Source: Oxalobacteraceae bacterium OTU3CINTB1
Lineage (GTDB): Bacteria; Pseudomonadota; Gammaproteobacteria; Burkholderiales; Burkholderiaceae_D
Assembly (NCBI GenBank): GCA_024123955.1
Contig: CP099652.1
Span: 1,054,001 to 1,118,000 of the forward strand
Reading direction: 5' to 3'
DNA length: 64,000 nt
Both the position numbers and the translations under genes were made by a program. Positions within the stretch are counted from its first letter, which is position 1; each line of letters opens with the position of its first letter. A model generated the notes under the pieces. That model did not search any database, was not told the origin of the DNA, and saw only the letters and a program-made list of their open reading frames with translations. This document shows, piece after piece, positions 47,066 to 55,677 of this stretch.

Positions 47066-47569
47066 ATGAGCAACGACTACCCAGACGATTTCGACGAACA
47101 GCCCGGCGACGACGCCCCGATCCAGGAGGCGCGCGTGTGGCAAGGCAATGGCTGGACCGCGCGCGTGATCAAGAACGACGACGATGAAGGCTGGGCCGTG
47201 GCGATGATCAAGGACGGCGAGCCGGAGCCGGCGCTGGTCGGCCCCTGGACCATGGGCCGCGACAAGAAAAATCCCAAGCCGCTCGATGTCAACGCCTTCA
47301 ACACCCTGGTCAAGACCGCCAACGAGGTGATCCGCCGCCACGAGCAGCAATTGCACGCCCAGCTGCACAAGAACGTGTTCGTCAGCACCGACGACGGCCA
47401 GGTCAAGGTCGCGCTCGACATCGTGCCCGACGAGGACGACGCCTACGCCACCCTGACCGCGTTCGATCCCTACGGCGAGCAGATCGCCCAGGTGCGCGTG
47501 CCGCCGACTTTCAAGCTGAGCGTGACAAGCGCCGAGGCGTGGATCGAAAAAGGCTACAAAAAGCCCTGA
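47066..47569 (+). CDS. Conserved acidic protein of unknown function
   Basis: 167 residues from ATG 47066 (an in-frame upstream start at 47012 lacks a ribosome site). The acidic N-terminus (SNDYPDDFDEQPGDDAPIQEA) is followed by a compact domain: VWQGNGWTARVIKNDDDEGWAVAMIKDGEPEPALVGPW, then KTANEVIRRHEQQLHAQLHK, then a beta-rich end (VALDIVPDEDDAYATLTAFDPYGEQIAQVRV). No signal peptide or Cys, so cytoplasmic. Similar proteins are annotated as hypothetical in Burkholderiales; I know no activity. Confidence 0.72.
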   Translation: MSNDYPDDFDEQPGDDAPIQEARVWQGNGWTARVIKNDDDEGWAVAMIKDGEPEPALVGPWTMGRDKKNPKPLDVNAFNTLVKTANEVIRRHEQQLHAQLHKNVFVSTDDGQVKVALDIVPDEDDAYATLTAFDPYGEQIAQVRVPPTFKLSVTSAEAWIEKGYKKP

Positions 47570-47677
47570 ACGGACCGAAACGACGGCCTAAACGTTGCTT
47601 TCTGCGACAAGCGCTGGCCGCGGGCCGCATTGACCTGATAGTATTTCCTATGTGCATCAACCCCACTTAGGAACACG

Positions 47678-49621
47678 ATGGAAAGTCGTCTCACCCGCCT
47701 TGAAGCCGTTCAGGCAATATTGCTCGAAATCGGACAGAAATCGAGCACCTGCACCGATATCAGCGAGTTTTTGCAGTCCGTGCATGCGGCGCTGGGCCGC
47801 ATCATGTACGCGGCCAACTTCTTCGTCGCGCTGAGCGACCACGAGGGCCCGGCCAACCAGGTGCGCTTCGTCTATTTCGTCGACGAGGTCGACGAGCCGC
47901 CCGATCCGGGCGAATTGTGCGAGCTGGTGGCCGGCGAGTCGCCTACTGCGGCGGTGATCACCAGCGGCAAGCCGATGGTCATGACGGCGGCCGAACACGT
48001 CTCCAAACGCGAGGATAACGCCGGCTTCGGCATCGGCACCATCGCCGAACACTGGATGGGCTGCCCGCTGCTGGACCAGAACAACCAGGTGCTGGGCGCG
48101 ATCGTCATCCAAAGCTACGACAAGCAGCACACCTTCAGCCAGGAGGACCAAGCCCTGTTCGCGCTGATCGCCAACCACGTCTCGAGCGCGCTGCGCGGGC
48201 TGCAAAGCATGGACCGACTCGAACGCGCGGTGCAGGAGCGCACCGCGCTGCTGGCGCACGAGGTGGCCGAGCGGCGCCGAGCCGAGACCATCCAGCGCGC
48301 GCTGTACGAACTGGCCAACCTGTCGGCGACGACCACCGGCGGCAATGTGCTCAATACGCGGCTGCACGAAATCATCAGCGAGCTGGTGCCGGCGCAGAAC
48401 TTCCTGATCGCGATCTACCATCCGGACACCGAGGAAATCAGCATCCCGTATTTCGTCGATGAAAAGGACGACCAGGCGCCGGTCAAGCGCTTCGATTTCG
48501 GTATCGGCATGTCGTCGTATATTTTGCGGCGCAAGCAGGCGGCCATGCTCGACAAGGCGGGCTTGAACGCGCTGGTGGCCGCCGGCGAGATCGCCCAGCC
48601 GCTGGGCAATGTCGAGATCGCCAGCTGGATGGGCGCGCCGATGCTGCTGGGCGACCAGGCCTATGGCGTGATCATCGTGCAAAGCTACGACCCGGCCGTC
48701 ATCTACGGCCAGGGCGATCTGGACATCCTGGCCTTCATGGCCAGCCACGTCGCGGTGGCGATCGCGCGCATGCAGGCCGAGCGCGAGATCCGCCGCGCCA
48801 AGGATGCGCTGGAAGAGCAGAACGCGGCGCTGGAAGGGGCGCTGACGTCGCTCAAGGACGCGCAGGGCGAGCTGGTACGGCAGGAGAAGCTGGCCTCGCT
48901 GGGCCGCCTGGTGGCCGGCGTGGCGCACGAGATCAACACGCCGCTGGGCATTTGCGTGACGGCCACCAGCCATCTGGTGGAGGAACTCAAGCTCACGCGC
49001 GAGGACATGGCGGCGGGCGTGCTCGACGAGGACGGCCTGAACCAGTTCTTCGACATCATCGACCAGTCGCTGCGCATCATGACCACCAACACGCAGCGGG
49101 CGGCGGCGCTGGTGCGCAGCTTCAAGCAGGTGGCGGTGGACCAGTCGTCCGACGATATCCGCAGCTTCAACCTGCGCAAGTATCTCGACGAGGTGCTGCT
49201 GTCGCTGCAGCCCAAGCTCAAGGGCAAGCCGATCGTCATCGAGATCGACTGCGAGGAGCGCATCGAAATGGCCAGCTTCCCCGGCGCGGTGTCGCAGATC
49301 GTCACCAACATGGTGATGAACTCGCTGGTGCACGGCTACGAGGAAGGGCAGTCGGGCAAGATCAAGATCACCGGCAAGCTCGATGGCGATTTCGTCGTCT
49401 TCGAGTACAGCGACGACGGCGTCGGCATGGACACGGGCACCCTGGCGCAATTGTTCGATCCGTTCTTCACCACCAAGCGCGGCTCGGGCGGCAGCGGCCT
49501 GGGCGCGCACATCCTGTTCAACCTCGTGACGGGCGCGCTGGGCGGCACCGTCAAGGTGGCCAGCGCGCCGGGCATGGGATTGCACTACAAGCTGCGCTTC
49601 CCCAAGATCAAACGCAAATAA
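47678..49621 (+). CDS. GAF-GAF sensor histidine kinase
   Basis: 647 residues, cytoplasmic. Two GAF domains (about 25-180 and 225-370) contain near-repeats such as WMGCPLLDQNNQVLGAIVIQSYD and WMGAPMLLGDQAYGVIIVQSYD. A coiled coil (ERRRAETIQ; EEQNAALEGALTSLKDAQGEL) leads to the H-box SLGRLVAGVAHEINTPLG. The ATPase domain shows MNSLVHGYEEGQ (N-box), YSDDGVGMD (G1) and GSGGSGLGAHILFNLV (G2). No response regulator is adjacent. The start codon follows TAGGAACACG, a reasonable ribosome site. The GAF ligands are unknown. Confidence 0.92.
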   Translation: MESRLTRLEAVQAILLEIGQKSSTCTDISEFLQSVHAALGRIMYAANFFVALSDHEGPANQVRFVYFVDEVDEPPDPGELCELVAGESPTAAVITSGKPMVMTAAEHVSKREDNAGFGIGTIAEHWMGCPLLDQNNQVLGAIVIQSYDKQHTFSQEDQALFALIANHVSSALRGLQSMDRLERAVQERTALLAHEVAERRRAETIQRALYELANLSATTTGGNVLNTRLHEIISELVPAQNFLIAIYHPDTEEISIPYFVDEKDDQAPVKRFDFGIGMSSYILRRKQAAMLDKAGLNALVAAGEIAQPLGNVEIASWMGAPMLLGDQAYGVIIVQSYDPAVIYGQGDLDILAFMASHVAVAIARMQAEREIRRAKDALEEQNAALEGALTSLKDAQGELVRQEKLASLGRLVAGVAHEINTPLGICVTATSHLVEELKLTREDMAAGVLDEDGLNQFFDIIDQSLRIMTTNTQRAAALVRSFKQVAVDQSSDDIRSFNLRKYLDEVLLSLQPKLKGKPIVIEIDCEERIEMASFPGAVSQIVTNMVMNSLVHGYEEGQSGKIKITGKLDGDFVVFEYSDDGVGMDTGTLAQLFDPFFTTKRGSGGSGLGAHILFNLVTGALGGTVKVASAPGMGLHYKLRFPKIKRK

Positions 49622-49631
49622 GGAGCAGGGA

Positions 49632-50126
49632 ATGATGGGCTTACGTCTGATTCTACTGGCAGTGATGTTTTTTGTGGTGCAGGGCCAGGTGGTGGCGGCC
49701 GAGCCGAAACCGGCCGACCTGGAGGCTGCCGTCCGCCAAGCCGACAATGCTTACTGGGCCGCCTACAATCGTGCCGACCCGGTTGCCATGAACGCGTTCC
49801 TGGCCGACGATGTCGAGTTCTACCATGATCGTGGCGGTACGCTGATCGGCAAGAAGGCGCTGGCCGCCGTCAACAGCGAGATGGGCACGGGCGACCATAC
49901 GCTGCGCCGCGACGCCATCCCTGGCACGGTGAAGTTTTTCCCGATGCGCAAGGACGATGTTATCTACGGCTATCTGTCGACCGGCGAACACCAGTTTACC
50001 GTCCTGCCGAAGGACAAACCGGAGTTCCTGGCCGGGCGCGCGCTGTTCACGCAGTTGTGGGTCTTGCAGGGCAAGGAGTGGAAAGTGTCGCGCATCTTCA
50101 GCTACGAGCACGCGGACGCGAAATAA
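49632..50126 (+). CDS. Secreted NTF2-like (DUF4440) protein
   Basis: 164 residues with a signal peptide (LILLAVMFFVVQGQVVAA), then an NTF2/SnoaL-like cone fold: DLEAAVRQADNAYWAAYNRADPVAMNAFLADDVEFYHDRGG and WVLQGKEWKVSRIFSYEHA. It starts 10 bases after the kinase stop, with AGGAG just upstream, so it may be co-transcribed with the kinase and could be a periplasmic accessory. No catalytic role can be read from the sequence. Confidence 0.82.
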   Translation: MMGLRLILLAVMFFVVQGQVVAAEPKPADLEAAVRQADNAYWAAYNRADPVAMNAFLADDVEFYHDRGGTLIGKKALAAVNSEMGTGDHTLRRDAIPGTVKFFPMRKDDVIYGYLSTGEHQFTVLPKDKPEFLAGRALFTQLWVLQGKEWKVSRIFSYEHADAK

Positions 50127-50171
50127 CGTAGCATCAGAAAACGCCCATGCATCTGCGAACGCCGTTGCCCG

Positions 50172-51488
50172 CTAGTCTCGCTCAGCCTGGTCAGGCGTTT
50201 CCAGCCGCGCGATAATCAAGGACGAGAAGCTGCTGACGCCGACTCGGATGCTTTCTTCATCTACTTGAAAATCCGGCGCATGGTTCATTGCAATGAGACC
50301 TTTCCCGGCATTTGAACCGCCGAGGAAAAAGTACACACCCGGAATTTTCTGTTGAAAGTAGGCGAAGTCATCATTGAAGAACGGTACCTGTCCAAAAAAT
50401 GGCTGGACCGCGTCCACTCCGCGGCTACCCTGCAGTGTTCGGATGGCAAAGCGAGTCAGTGAGGCGTTGTTGAGCACGGTCGGATTCTCTTGTACGTACG
50501 ACACGGAGACCAATTGGCTCTTGTGGCCGCTGGCCTCAACCACGCGCTCGACGCGAGAAATGATGCCCCCCAGCTTAGATGCAGTTGTTTCATATAGATA
50601 GAACTCAAGAACAAGCGCTTCCTTTTCTGTGCGGGTATCAAAGGTTGCATCCATGATCAGGTAGTCCTGGAACCACGTACCCGGGGACGTCAATCCGATG
50701 ACAGGATCGTCAATATTCTGGATTTCCCAAGGCTTTGCGCCAGTCCGGCTCCGAGACAGCTCACGGTTCACATTCCTCGTCAACTGCATTATCTCTGCCT
50801 TCGACAATTCGTTTTTTAGCCGGATGCGGACACGCCGTTGATATGCGAACATCTCATTCGCCCGGACTAAAATCTGCCCAACGGGCAATGCCGTCACGTG
50901 CACGCCATAGATCTCATCCGGAGCGATGGACGAGAAAGCGCCCCGGTCAATGAGGGCCTTTGCTCCCTTGAAGGTCTCCTCTTCCGGCTGAAACACGAAG
51001 ACGACCGTTCCGTGCAAGAACTCCCGCTGCCTGGCAAGGATCTCGGCGATTCCCAATGCGATGGCGATGTGGATATCGTGTCCACAGGCATGGTGAACAC
51101 CGGGATTCTGCGACCTGAAGGGCGCGGGATCCCTGAACTCGCCCGGAAGCGCATCAAGGTCGGCTCGCCATGCAACCGTCTTCCCCGGGTGCCCGCCCCG
51201 CAGTATTCCGATAACACTGTGGCCGTACTGGCCAGTCTGAACTTCCAGCCCCATTTCACGCAAGTGCGCGGCTATAGTCGCTGCAGTTCGAGATTCGTTG
51301 CCCGCCACTTCAGGGTGCTGGTGGATATCTCGCCTGACCGCGACAAGTTTCTCGAAAAGGCCATCAGTCTGCAGACGAATCGCATCCGGCGCAGTGCGCT
51401 GGCCTGGGTTAGCTTGGCATCCGCCGAGTAGCAGTCCGAAGACAATTGGGACAAGTATTAAAAATTGCTTCATGATTCTGGGCTTCAT
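50172..51488 (-). CDS. M20-family amidohydrolase lipoprotein
   Basis: 438 residues. The N-terminus (LILVPIVFGLLLGGCQANPG) has a lipobox, so it should be lipid-anchored outside the inner membrane. The peptidase core has RRDIHQHPEVAGNESRTA, GKTVAWRADLDALPGE, HACGHDIHIAIALGIAEIL (metal ligands), VFVFQPEEE (catalytic Glu pair) and GLIAMNHAPDFQVDEES. This is the M20D amidohydrolase pattern (acyl-amino acid or hippurate hydrolases). Its composition is about 55% GC in sampled lines, well below most of its neighbours, with different codon choice, which points to horizontal transfer. Confidence 0.9.
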   Translation of the reverse strand: MKPRIMKQFLILVPIVFGLLLGGCQANPGQRTAPDAIRLQTDGLFEKLVAVRRDIHQHPEVAGNESRTAATIAAHLREMGLEVQTGQYGHSVIGILRGGHPGKTVAWRADLDALPGEFRDPAPFRSQNPGVHHACGHDIHIAIALGIAEILARQREFLHGTVVFVFQPEEETFKGAKALIDRGAFSSIAPDEIYGVHVTALPVGQILVRANEMFAYQRRVRIRLKNELSKAEIMQLTRNVNRELSRSRTGAKPWEIQNIDDPVIGLTSPGTWFQDYLIMDATFDTRTEKEALVLEFYLYETTASKLGGIISRVERVVEASGHKSQLVSVSYVQENPTVLNNASLTRFAIRTLQGSRGVDAVQPFFGQVPFFNDDFAYFQQKIPGVYFFLGGSNAGKGLIAMNHAPDFQVDEESIRVGVSSFSSLIIARLETPDQAERD

Positions 51489-51521
51489 GGTGGTGGGGTG
51501 AAATTCAATGGAATGCGCCGG

Positions 51522-52991
51522 TCAGTTCGTTTTGCTCGACTTCATGCGTGTCAGCGTGGCGTCCACCCATTTCATCAGCTTGTCGTCGTCGGCCATGTTG
51601 CCGTCGTAGCGTACCGCCGGCACGAACGGTTCGCGCGTGGCCTGGAAGGCGGTGTAGATCGCCGACGGCACGAAGAGCGCGCCTTGGCCGCTGGGGAGCT
51701 CGTATCGGCCGATTTCGCCGTACGGCGAGTAGCCGATCGTCGGTTCGCCCAGCAGCACCGTGTCGGACATGGACGAGATCTGCTGCACGAAGTTCATGCA
51801 CGAGCTGAAGCAGCCGCGATCGATGATGGCGGCCACGCGCGGGCCGCCCGGCCGCCGGCGCACCTTGGCGGCGAGGGCTGTGGCGTCGTCCTTGCTGGTG
51901 TCGTCGACCCGCGCCAGCGGTTCGCCTCTGGCCAGCGACGCCTCCAGTTTCACGATAGCCTCGTCAAAGGCCGCTTTCGATGCGGCGAATTCCTTCTTGC
52001 TGGCAAATTGCCGATATTGGTCGATCGTGGCCTGGTCGGCGATCAGTGATTTGACATAGGAGGCGGTGTTGCCCAGTTGCTCGCCATAGGCCTCGCCGTA
52101 CAGCGCCTGCAAGGCGCGGTTGCCCCAGCTGGAGTCGCCGCCGCCGTTGCCGCGCAGGTCGAAGATGATCCAGCCGGTGTGCTTGAGCGCGGCCAGTTGT
52201 GGATACAGCGCCGTGTAGGCTTCACCCGCAACGGCGCCGTTGAAGGTCGGCATGCCGACCCATTGCTTGTCGGCCGCCAGCCGGTACAGGCCGACGGGCC
52301 GCGCCTTGGCCTTGTAGTGCTTGCGCACCGCGTCGATGCGGGCGTCGCCGATGCCGTCGGCCAGCGCGCGCAGCGGCAACGCGTACTGGCGGGTGGAGCC
52401 GTCGGCTTGTTCGACCGCGCATTGCTTCGGCGTCCAGCCGAGGCCGGTGTCGAACATGGCGACGCGCGCCAGTTCGCTGAGCGTGGTCGGATATTCCAGG
52501 CTGTGGTTGCTGAACGGGGCGACATTGCTTTTGAGGTAGGTGCCGATCCAGACGTTGTCGCAGCTCTGCACCACGGCGCCGCGCGGCGGCAGCGGTTGCG
52601 GCCAGTCCGGTTCCGACCAGACGACGCGGAATTTGCCGTCGACGTGATCGAGCACGACGCCAGTCCAGGCCTTGGTCGTCAGATCGAGCCGGATGCCGGT
52701 GTGCGGATCGCCGAAGCCGGCGATGAAGCGCACCAGCGCGCGCTTGTAGTCCTGCTCGGTTTTGGCGTCGGCCGCTTCCAGCATGCCGGTGCGCGCGCCG
52801 GCCTCGAGCGGCGCGGCGACATCGATCTGGCCGCTGACGCTGCCCGCATGGCTGCTGCGTACCTTGTCGATGGCGAATTTCATGTCGGCGCGGGCGATGG
52901 CATTCCAGTCGGTGGCGCCGAAGCACGGCGCCGCGAACGCGGCGAACGCCAGGGGGAGGAGGCTGAGCTGGTGCTTCTTATGGACGGTCAT
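51522..52991 (-). CDS. S41-family peptidase, secreted
   Basis: 489 residues from ATG 52991, chosen because it gives a proper signal peptide (MTVHKKHQLSLLPLAFAAFA, then APCFGA); the frame is open to 53174 without one. The C-terminal tail-specific-protease domain has HTGWIIFDLRGNGGGDSSWGN and VAAIIDRGCFSSCMNFVQQI, where the Ser of the CFSSC segment is the likely nucleophile, then VLLGEPTIGYSPYGE. No PDZ domain is evident. It is high-GC like the core genome, and is flanked on both sides by lower-GC genes. Confidence 0.82.
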   Translation of the reverse strand: MTVHKKHQLSLLPLAFAAFAAPCFGATDWNAIARADMKFAIDKVRSSHAGSVSGQIDVAAPLEAGARTGMLEAADAKTEQDYKRALVRFIAGFGDPHTGIRLDLTTKAWTGVVLDHVDGKFRVVWSEPDWPQPLPPRGAVVQSCDNVWIGTYLKSNVAPFSNHSLEYPTTLSELARVAMFDTGLGWTPKQCAVEQADGSTRQYALPLRALADGIGDARIDAVRKHYKAKARPVGLYRLAADKQWVGMPTFNGAVAGEAYTALYPQLAALKHTGWIIFDLRGNGGGDSSWGNRALQALYGEAYGEQLGNTASYVKSLIADQATIDQYRQFASKKEFAASKAAFDEAIVKLEASLARGEPLARVDDTSKDDATALAAKVRRRPGGPRVAAIIDRGCFSSCMNFVQQISSMSDTVLLGEPTIGYSPYGEIGRYELPSGQGALFVPSAIYTAFQATREPFVPAVRYDGNMADDDKLMKWVDATLTRMKSSKTN

Positions 52992-53163
52992 GAATAGGTG
53001 CATCGAAAAGTTGAGTTGACAAGATAGTAACCGATGTCCAGCCGGTCGACGCCAAGCAGCCTGGTCTGCATAGGTGTGATGCGCTTTGATGTACGTCAGC
53101 CGCGCTGTGTGTGGCGATGACAGACTATCAGTCTTATTCAAGCGATCAAACGAGGAAAGTAGC

Positions 53164-53574
53164 ATGCCGCTCATCGTAGACTTCGTGCTGCCGTGCCGCG
53201 CGTATTCTTATCAGACAAAGGATGCGTCGCATAGAAGGGCATGGACCGATTACGTTTATGGTCGTGCAAGGCTTGCATGGCCGGCGCGCCCCTTGGTGAA
53301 CTATCCGCTAAAATTCACCATGGTTTACCTGTCCCATAGTCCACGGCCTGGCGACATTAATAATTTCGTAAAACCCGTGCAAGATGCGTTGTGTGCGTTA
53401 ATTTATGCCGATGATTCCATGATTCGGGACGTGTCTGCGCATGTGCGCGGCGTGGATGTGAATCACAACAAGGATGGCTTGCCAGCCAAGCTGGCCCAAG
53501 CTATTGCAACAGGCGATACGTGCGTCTATGTGGCGATTTCGGATTCGTGCGAACTGGCCGAGGAGATGAGATGA
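53164..53574 (+). CDS. RusA-like Holliday-junction resolvase-fold protein
   Basis: 136 residues from ATG 53164, with GAGGAAA as ribosome site; an upstream in-frame start at 53086 lacks one. The RusA family core is visible: PLKFTMVYLSHSPRPGDINN, then FVKPVQDALCALIYADDSMIRDVSA. In E. coli RusA the three catalytic aspartates are D70, D72 and D91 with K76. The equivalents here are Asp64, Asn66 (substituted), Asp83/84 and Lys70. The loss of one catalytic Asp suggests weak or no cleavage but retained binding. GC is about 54%, unlike most neighbours. It is ATGA-coupled to the next gene. Confidence 0.8.
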   Translation: MPLIVDFVLPCRAYSYQTKDASHRRAWTDYVYGRARLAWPARPLVNYPLKFTMVYLSHSPRPGDINNFVKPVQDALCALIYADDSMIRDVSAHVRGVDVNHNKDGLPAKLAQAIATGDTCVYVAISDSCELAEEMR

Positions 53575-54260
53575 AAACCGTTCAGGAACTTCGCGCTTTG
53601 CGGCGAATTGCCGAAGCTTACCAGCGTCGCGGCTACACTGTCGTATTCGAACCGCCTGCCGAGTCCCTTCCCTCTTTCTTAGGGAACTATCAACCGGAGA
53701 TTTTGGCCACCAAGGGTAGCGAAAACATGCTCATCGACGTTAAAACGGAGGGTGTCAGGGACGTTGCCGCCTTCATGCGGCTGTGGGAGGAGGTTGAACG
53801 GCATCCCGGTTGGCAGATGTCCTGTGCCACGGTTCCGAATGTAGACCCCGAAGTGAACACTTCGGGTGAGTTCGGTGATCTTGACGTTGACGGATTGCTG
53901 CAGCATTTACGCGAGATCGATCTGTTAGCTCGCGAGTCTCAAGCCACGCCGGGTATGCTGACCAGATTGTGGATCGTCTACATCGCGGCGTTGAGGCTGT
54001 TCGCCATTCAGGAAGGCTTTGACAGGGATGGCGATACGGATCTTTACCGCCTCGACCGTGCGGCCTCAAACGGGTTGATATCCAATGCGGAATTTGAAGA
54101 GGCGCGGGCTTTGTTGGCGCTTCGCAATAGGATTGTTGACGGCAGCGACGCCGCAGTGGCGCCCGAAGATTATTCGCAGTTACGTCGAATGATTCAGCGG
54201 GCGATCGATCAGATCGCGCCGGTCGGGGCGTCAGAGGCCGTGCAACACGCCGAGGCTTGA
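53571..54260 (+). CDS. Putative REase-fold protein with HEPN-like C-terminal domain
   Basis: 229 residues, translationally coupled to the RusA-like gene (ATGA 53571-53574). The N-terminal 90 residues look like an AHJR/PD-(D/E)xK restriction-endonuclease fold: AYQRRGYTVVFEPP, then YQPEILATKGSENMLIDVKTE, where Glu43, Asp56 and Lys58 would be the metal and catalytic positions (Glu in place of the usual first Asp). The C-terminal half is helical: LTRLWIVYIAALRLFAIQEG, LDRAASNGLISNAEFEEARA and LLALRNRIVDGSD, which resembles a HEPN domain whose RNxxxH motif reads RNRIVD (His to Asp). About 53% GC. Function is unproven; a nuclease or anti-phage role is possible. Confidence 0.6.
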   Translation: MKTVQELRALRRIAEAYQRRGYTVVFEPPAESLPSFLGNYQPEILATKGSENMLIDVKTEGVRDVAAFMRLWEEVERHPGWQMSCATVPNVDPEVNTSGEFGDLDVDGLLQHLREIDLLARESQATPGMLTRLWIVYIAALRLFAIQEGFDRDGDTDLYRLDRAASNGLISNAEFEEARALLALRNRIVDGSDAAVAPEDYSQLRRMIQRAIDQIAPVGASEAVQHAEA

Positions 54261-54280
54261 CTCCGCACGTTACCCGGCGA

Positions 54281-54736
54281 TCAGCCGCCAGCCGGGCTCG
54301 ACCACACCTTCATCGTTTGCACCGACAGCAGCCTGCACTGGCCGCCGACGTTGACGTAGGTGCGCATGAACTGATAGCGGTTGCTGCGCCAGGTCTTGCC
54401 GCCGGCATTCCATTGCTCGACCGTGCTCAGACCGCGCAGCACCACCGTGTCGCCGCCGACATGGGCGTGGACGTCGCTGGTCGTGCGCGATTTGTGGACG
54501 ACGGCGGGCTTCTTCGAACGCTCCAGCACCGCCGCCTTGCCTTCCGTCTGCGACGCCAGGTTGTGCACCCAGACGTAGTCGTCCGCCAGCCAGCGGTCGA
54601 GGAAGGCGACGTCGCCGACGCGCAACGCTTCTTCGTACTGCCGGTCGCGCTCGATCAGCTCGGCCGTCGGCAGGCAGGGCGCCGCCGCCGCGCTCAGCGA
54701 CAACGCCCAAGCCAGTGCCAGCAGGCCGCTCTTCAT
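54281..54736 (-). CDS. Secreted NTF2-like (DUF4440) protein
   Basis: 151 residues with a signal peptide (SGLLALAWALSLSAAAA), then an NTF2-like domain: LIERDRQYEEALRVGDVAFLDRWLADDYVWVHNLASQTEGKAAVL, then SDVHAHVGGDTVVLRGLS. It overlaps by ATGA with the end of the SAM-hydrolase-family gene (54733-54736), so it is the last gene of that operon and shares its periplasmic location. It is similar in type to the protein at 49632, but sequence identity looks low. Its substrate is unknown. Confidence 0.83.
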   Translation of the reverse strand: MKSGLLALAWALSLSAAAAPCLPTAELIERDRQYEEALRVGDVAFLDRWLADDYVWVHNLASQTEGKAAVLERSKKPAVVHKSRTTSDVHAHVGGDTVVLRGLSTVEQWNAGGKTWRSNRYQFMRTYVNVGGQCRLLSVQTMKVWSSPAGG

Positions 54737-55653
54737 TTCGACGGCACTTTGGTGATTTCCACTTCCCAGTCCACGCCCGATTCGATCTTGTGCCTGGCGG
54801 CGTAGTTGCCCTGGCTGATGGCGACGGCCACGTCCAGCAGGCTGTTGAGGTAGACCAGCGGCTTGCCCTTGGCCACGCCGCCGAAGGTGTGTTCGAACGG
54901 CGCGATCAGCTTGTCGATCTGTTTGCCGTTGTGCAGGATGCGCACCTGCACCTGTTCATGCACGCCGACCTTCAGCTCGTCGAACAGCGATTTCGGGATG
55001 TTGGTCCAGACGTTGCCGTATTTGACGTCGAGCACCGGGATGATGCCGCGAATGGTATTGCCGTTGCGGACCGCCTTTTGGTACGCGATCTTGACCACCG
55101 ATTCGCTCGGCAGCACCGGGCCGACCTGCTCGTAGGTGATGGCGCCCGAGGCCAGGCGCGCGCCGACGAAGGCGTAGACGTCGCGGCCGTGGAAGGTGTA
55201 CGACTCGGCCGAGCCGGCCAGGCGGTTGACCTTTTCGTCGATCTCGCGCAGTTCGGCCACGCCGTCGCGCTCGGCGATCAGCGTGAACAGGCCGTTGTCG
55301 GGGCCGACGAAGTAGCGGCCTTCCTTGGTTTTCAATACCACCGACTTGCGGGCCGTGCCGACGCCGGGGTCGATCACCGAGACGAACACGCTGCCCTTGG
55401 GCCAGTAATTGGCGGTCTGGTACAGGCGGTAGGCGCCGAGCCAGATGTCGTAGTCGGGAATGTTGTGGGTCAGGTCGGAGACCTGCAGCGTTGGGTCGAC
55501 GCCGTAGGCGACGCCGTGCATCGCCGAGACGGCGCCGTCGGAGGTGCCGAAGTCGGTCATCAGGACCAGGGCGTTCTTGGCATCCGCCGCATAAACTTGC
55601 GCAGTTATCAAAGCGCCGAGGCAGGCGGTGGCGAGCAGTTTGGAGAGCTTCAT
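54733..55653 (-). CDS. Secreted SAM hydrolase/adenosyltransferase-family protein (DUF62)
   Basis: 306 residues. The family signatures are clear: ALVLMTDFGTSDGAVSAMHG, VSDLTHNIPDYDIWLGAYRL, VFVSVIDPGVGTARKSVVL and YFVGPDNGLFTLIAE. These enzymes use activated water or halide to attack S-adenosylmethionine. Unusually, it begins with a signal peptide (LLATACLGALITAQVYAADA), so the protein should be periplasmic, where SAM is not expected. It lies 24 bases after the TonB-dependent receptor gene, suggesting that it acts on a nucleoside-like compound imported by that receptor. Confidence 0.88.
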   Translation of the reverse strand: MKLSKLLATACLGALITAQVYAADAKNALVLMTDFGTSDGAVSAMHGVAYGVDPTLQVSDLTHNIPDYDIWLGAYRLYQTANYWPKGSVFVSVIDPGVGTARKSVVLKTKEGRYFVGPDNGLFTLIAERDGVAELREIDEKVNRLAGSAESYTFHGRDVYAFVGARLASGAITYEQVGPVLPSESVVKIAYQKAVRNGNTIRGIIPVLDVKYGNVWTNIPKSLFDELKVGVHEQVQVRILHNGKQIDKLIAPFEHTFGGVAKGKPLVYLNSLLDVAVAISQGNYAARHKIESGVDWEVEITKVPSK

Positions 55654-55677
55654 GTTTTTCCCGATTAAATTTTGAGC

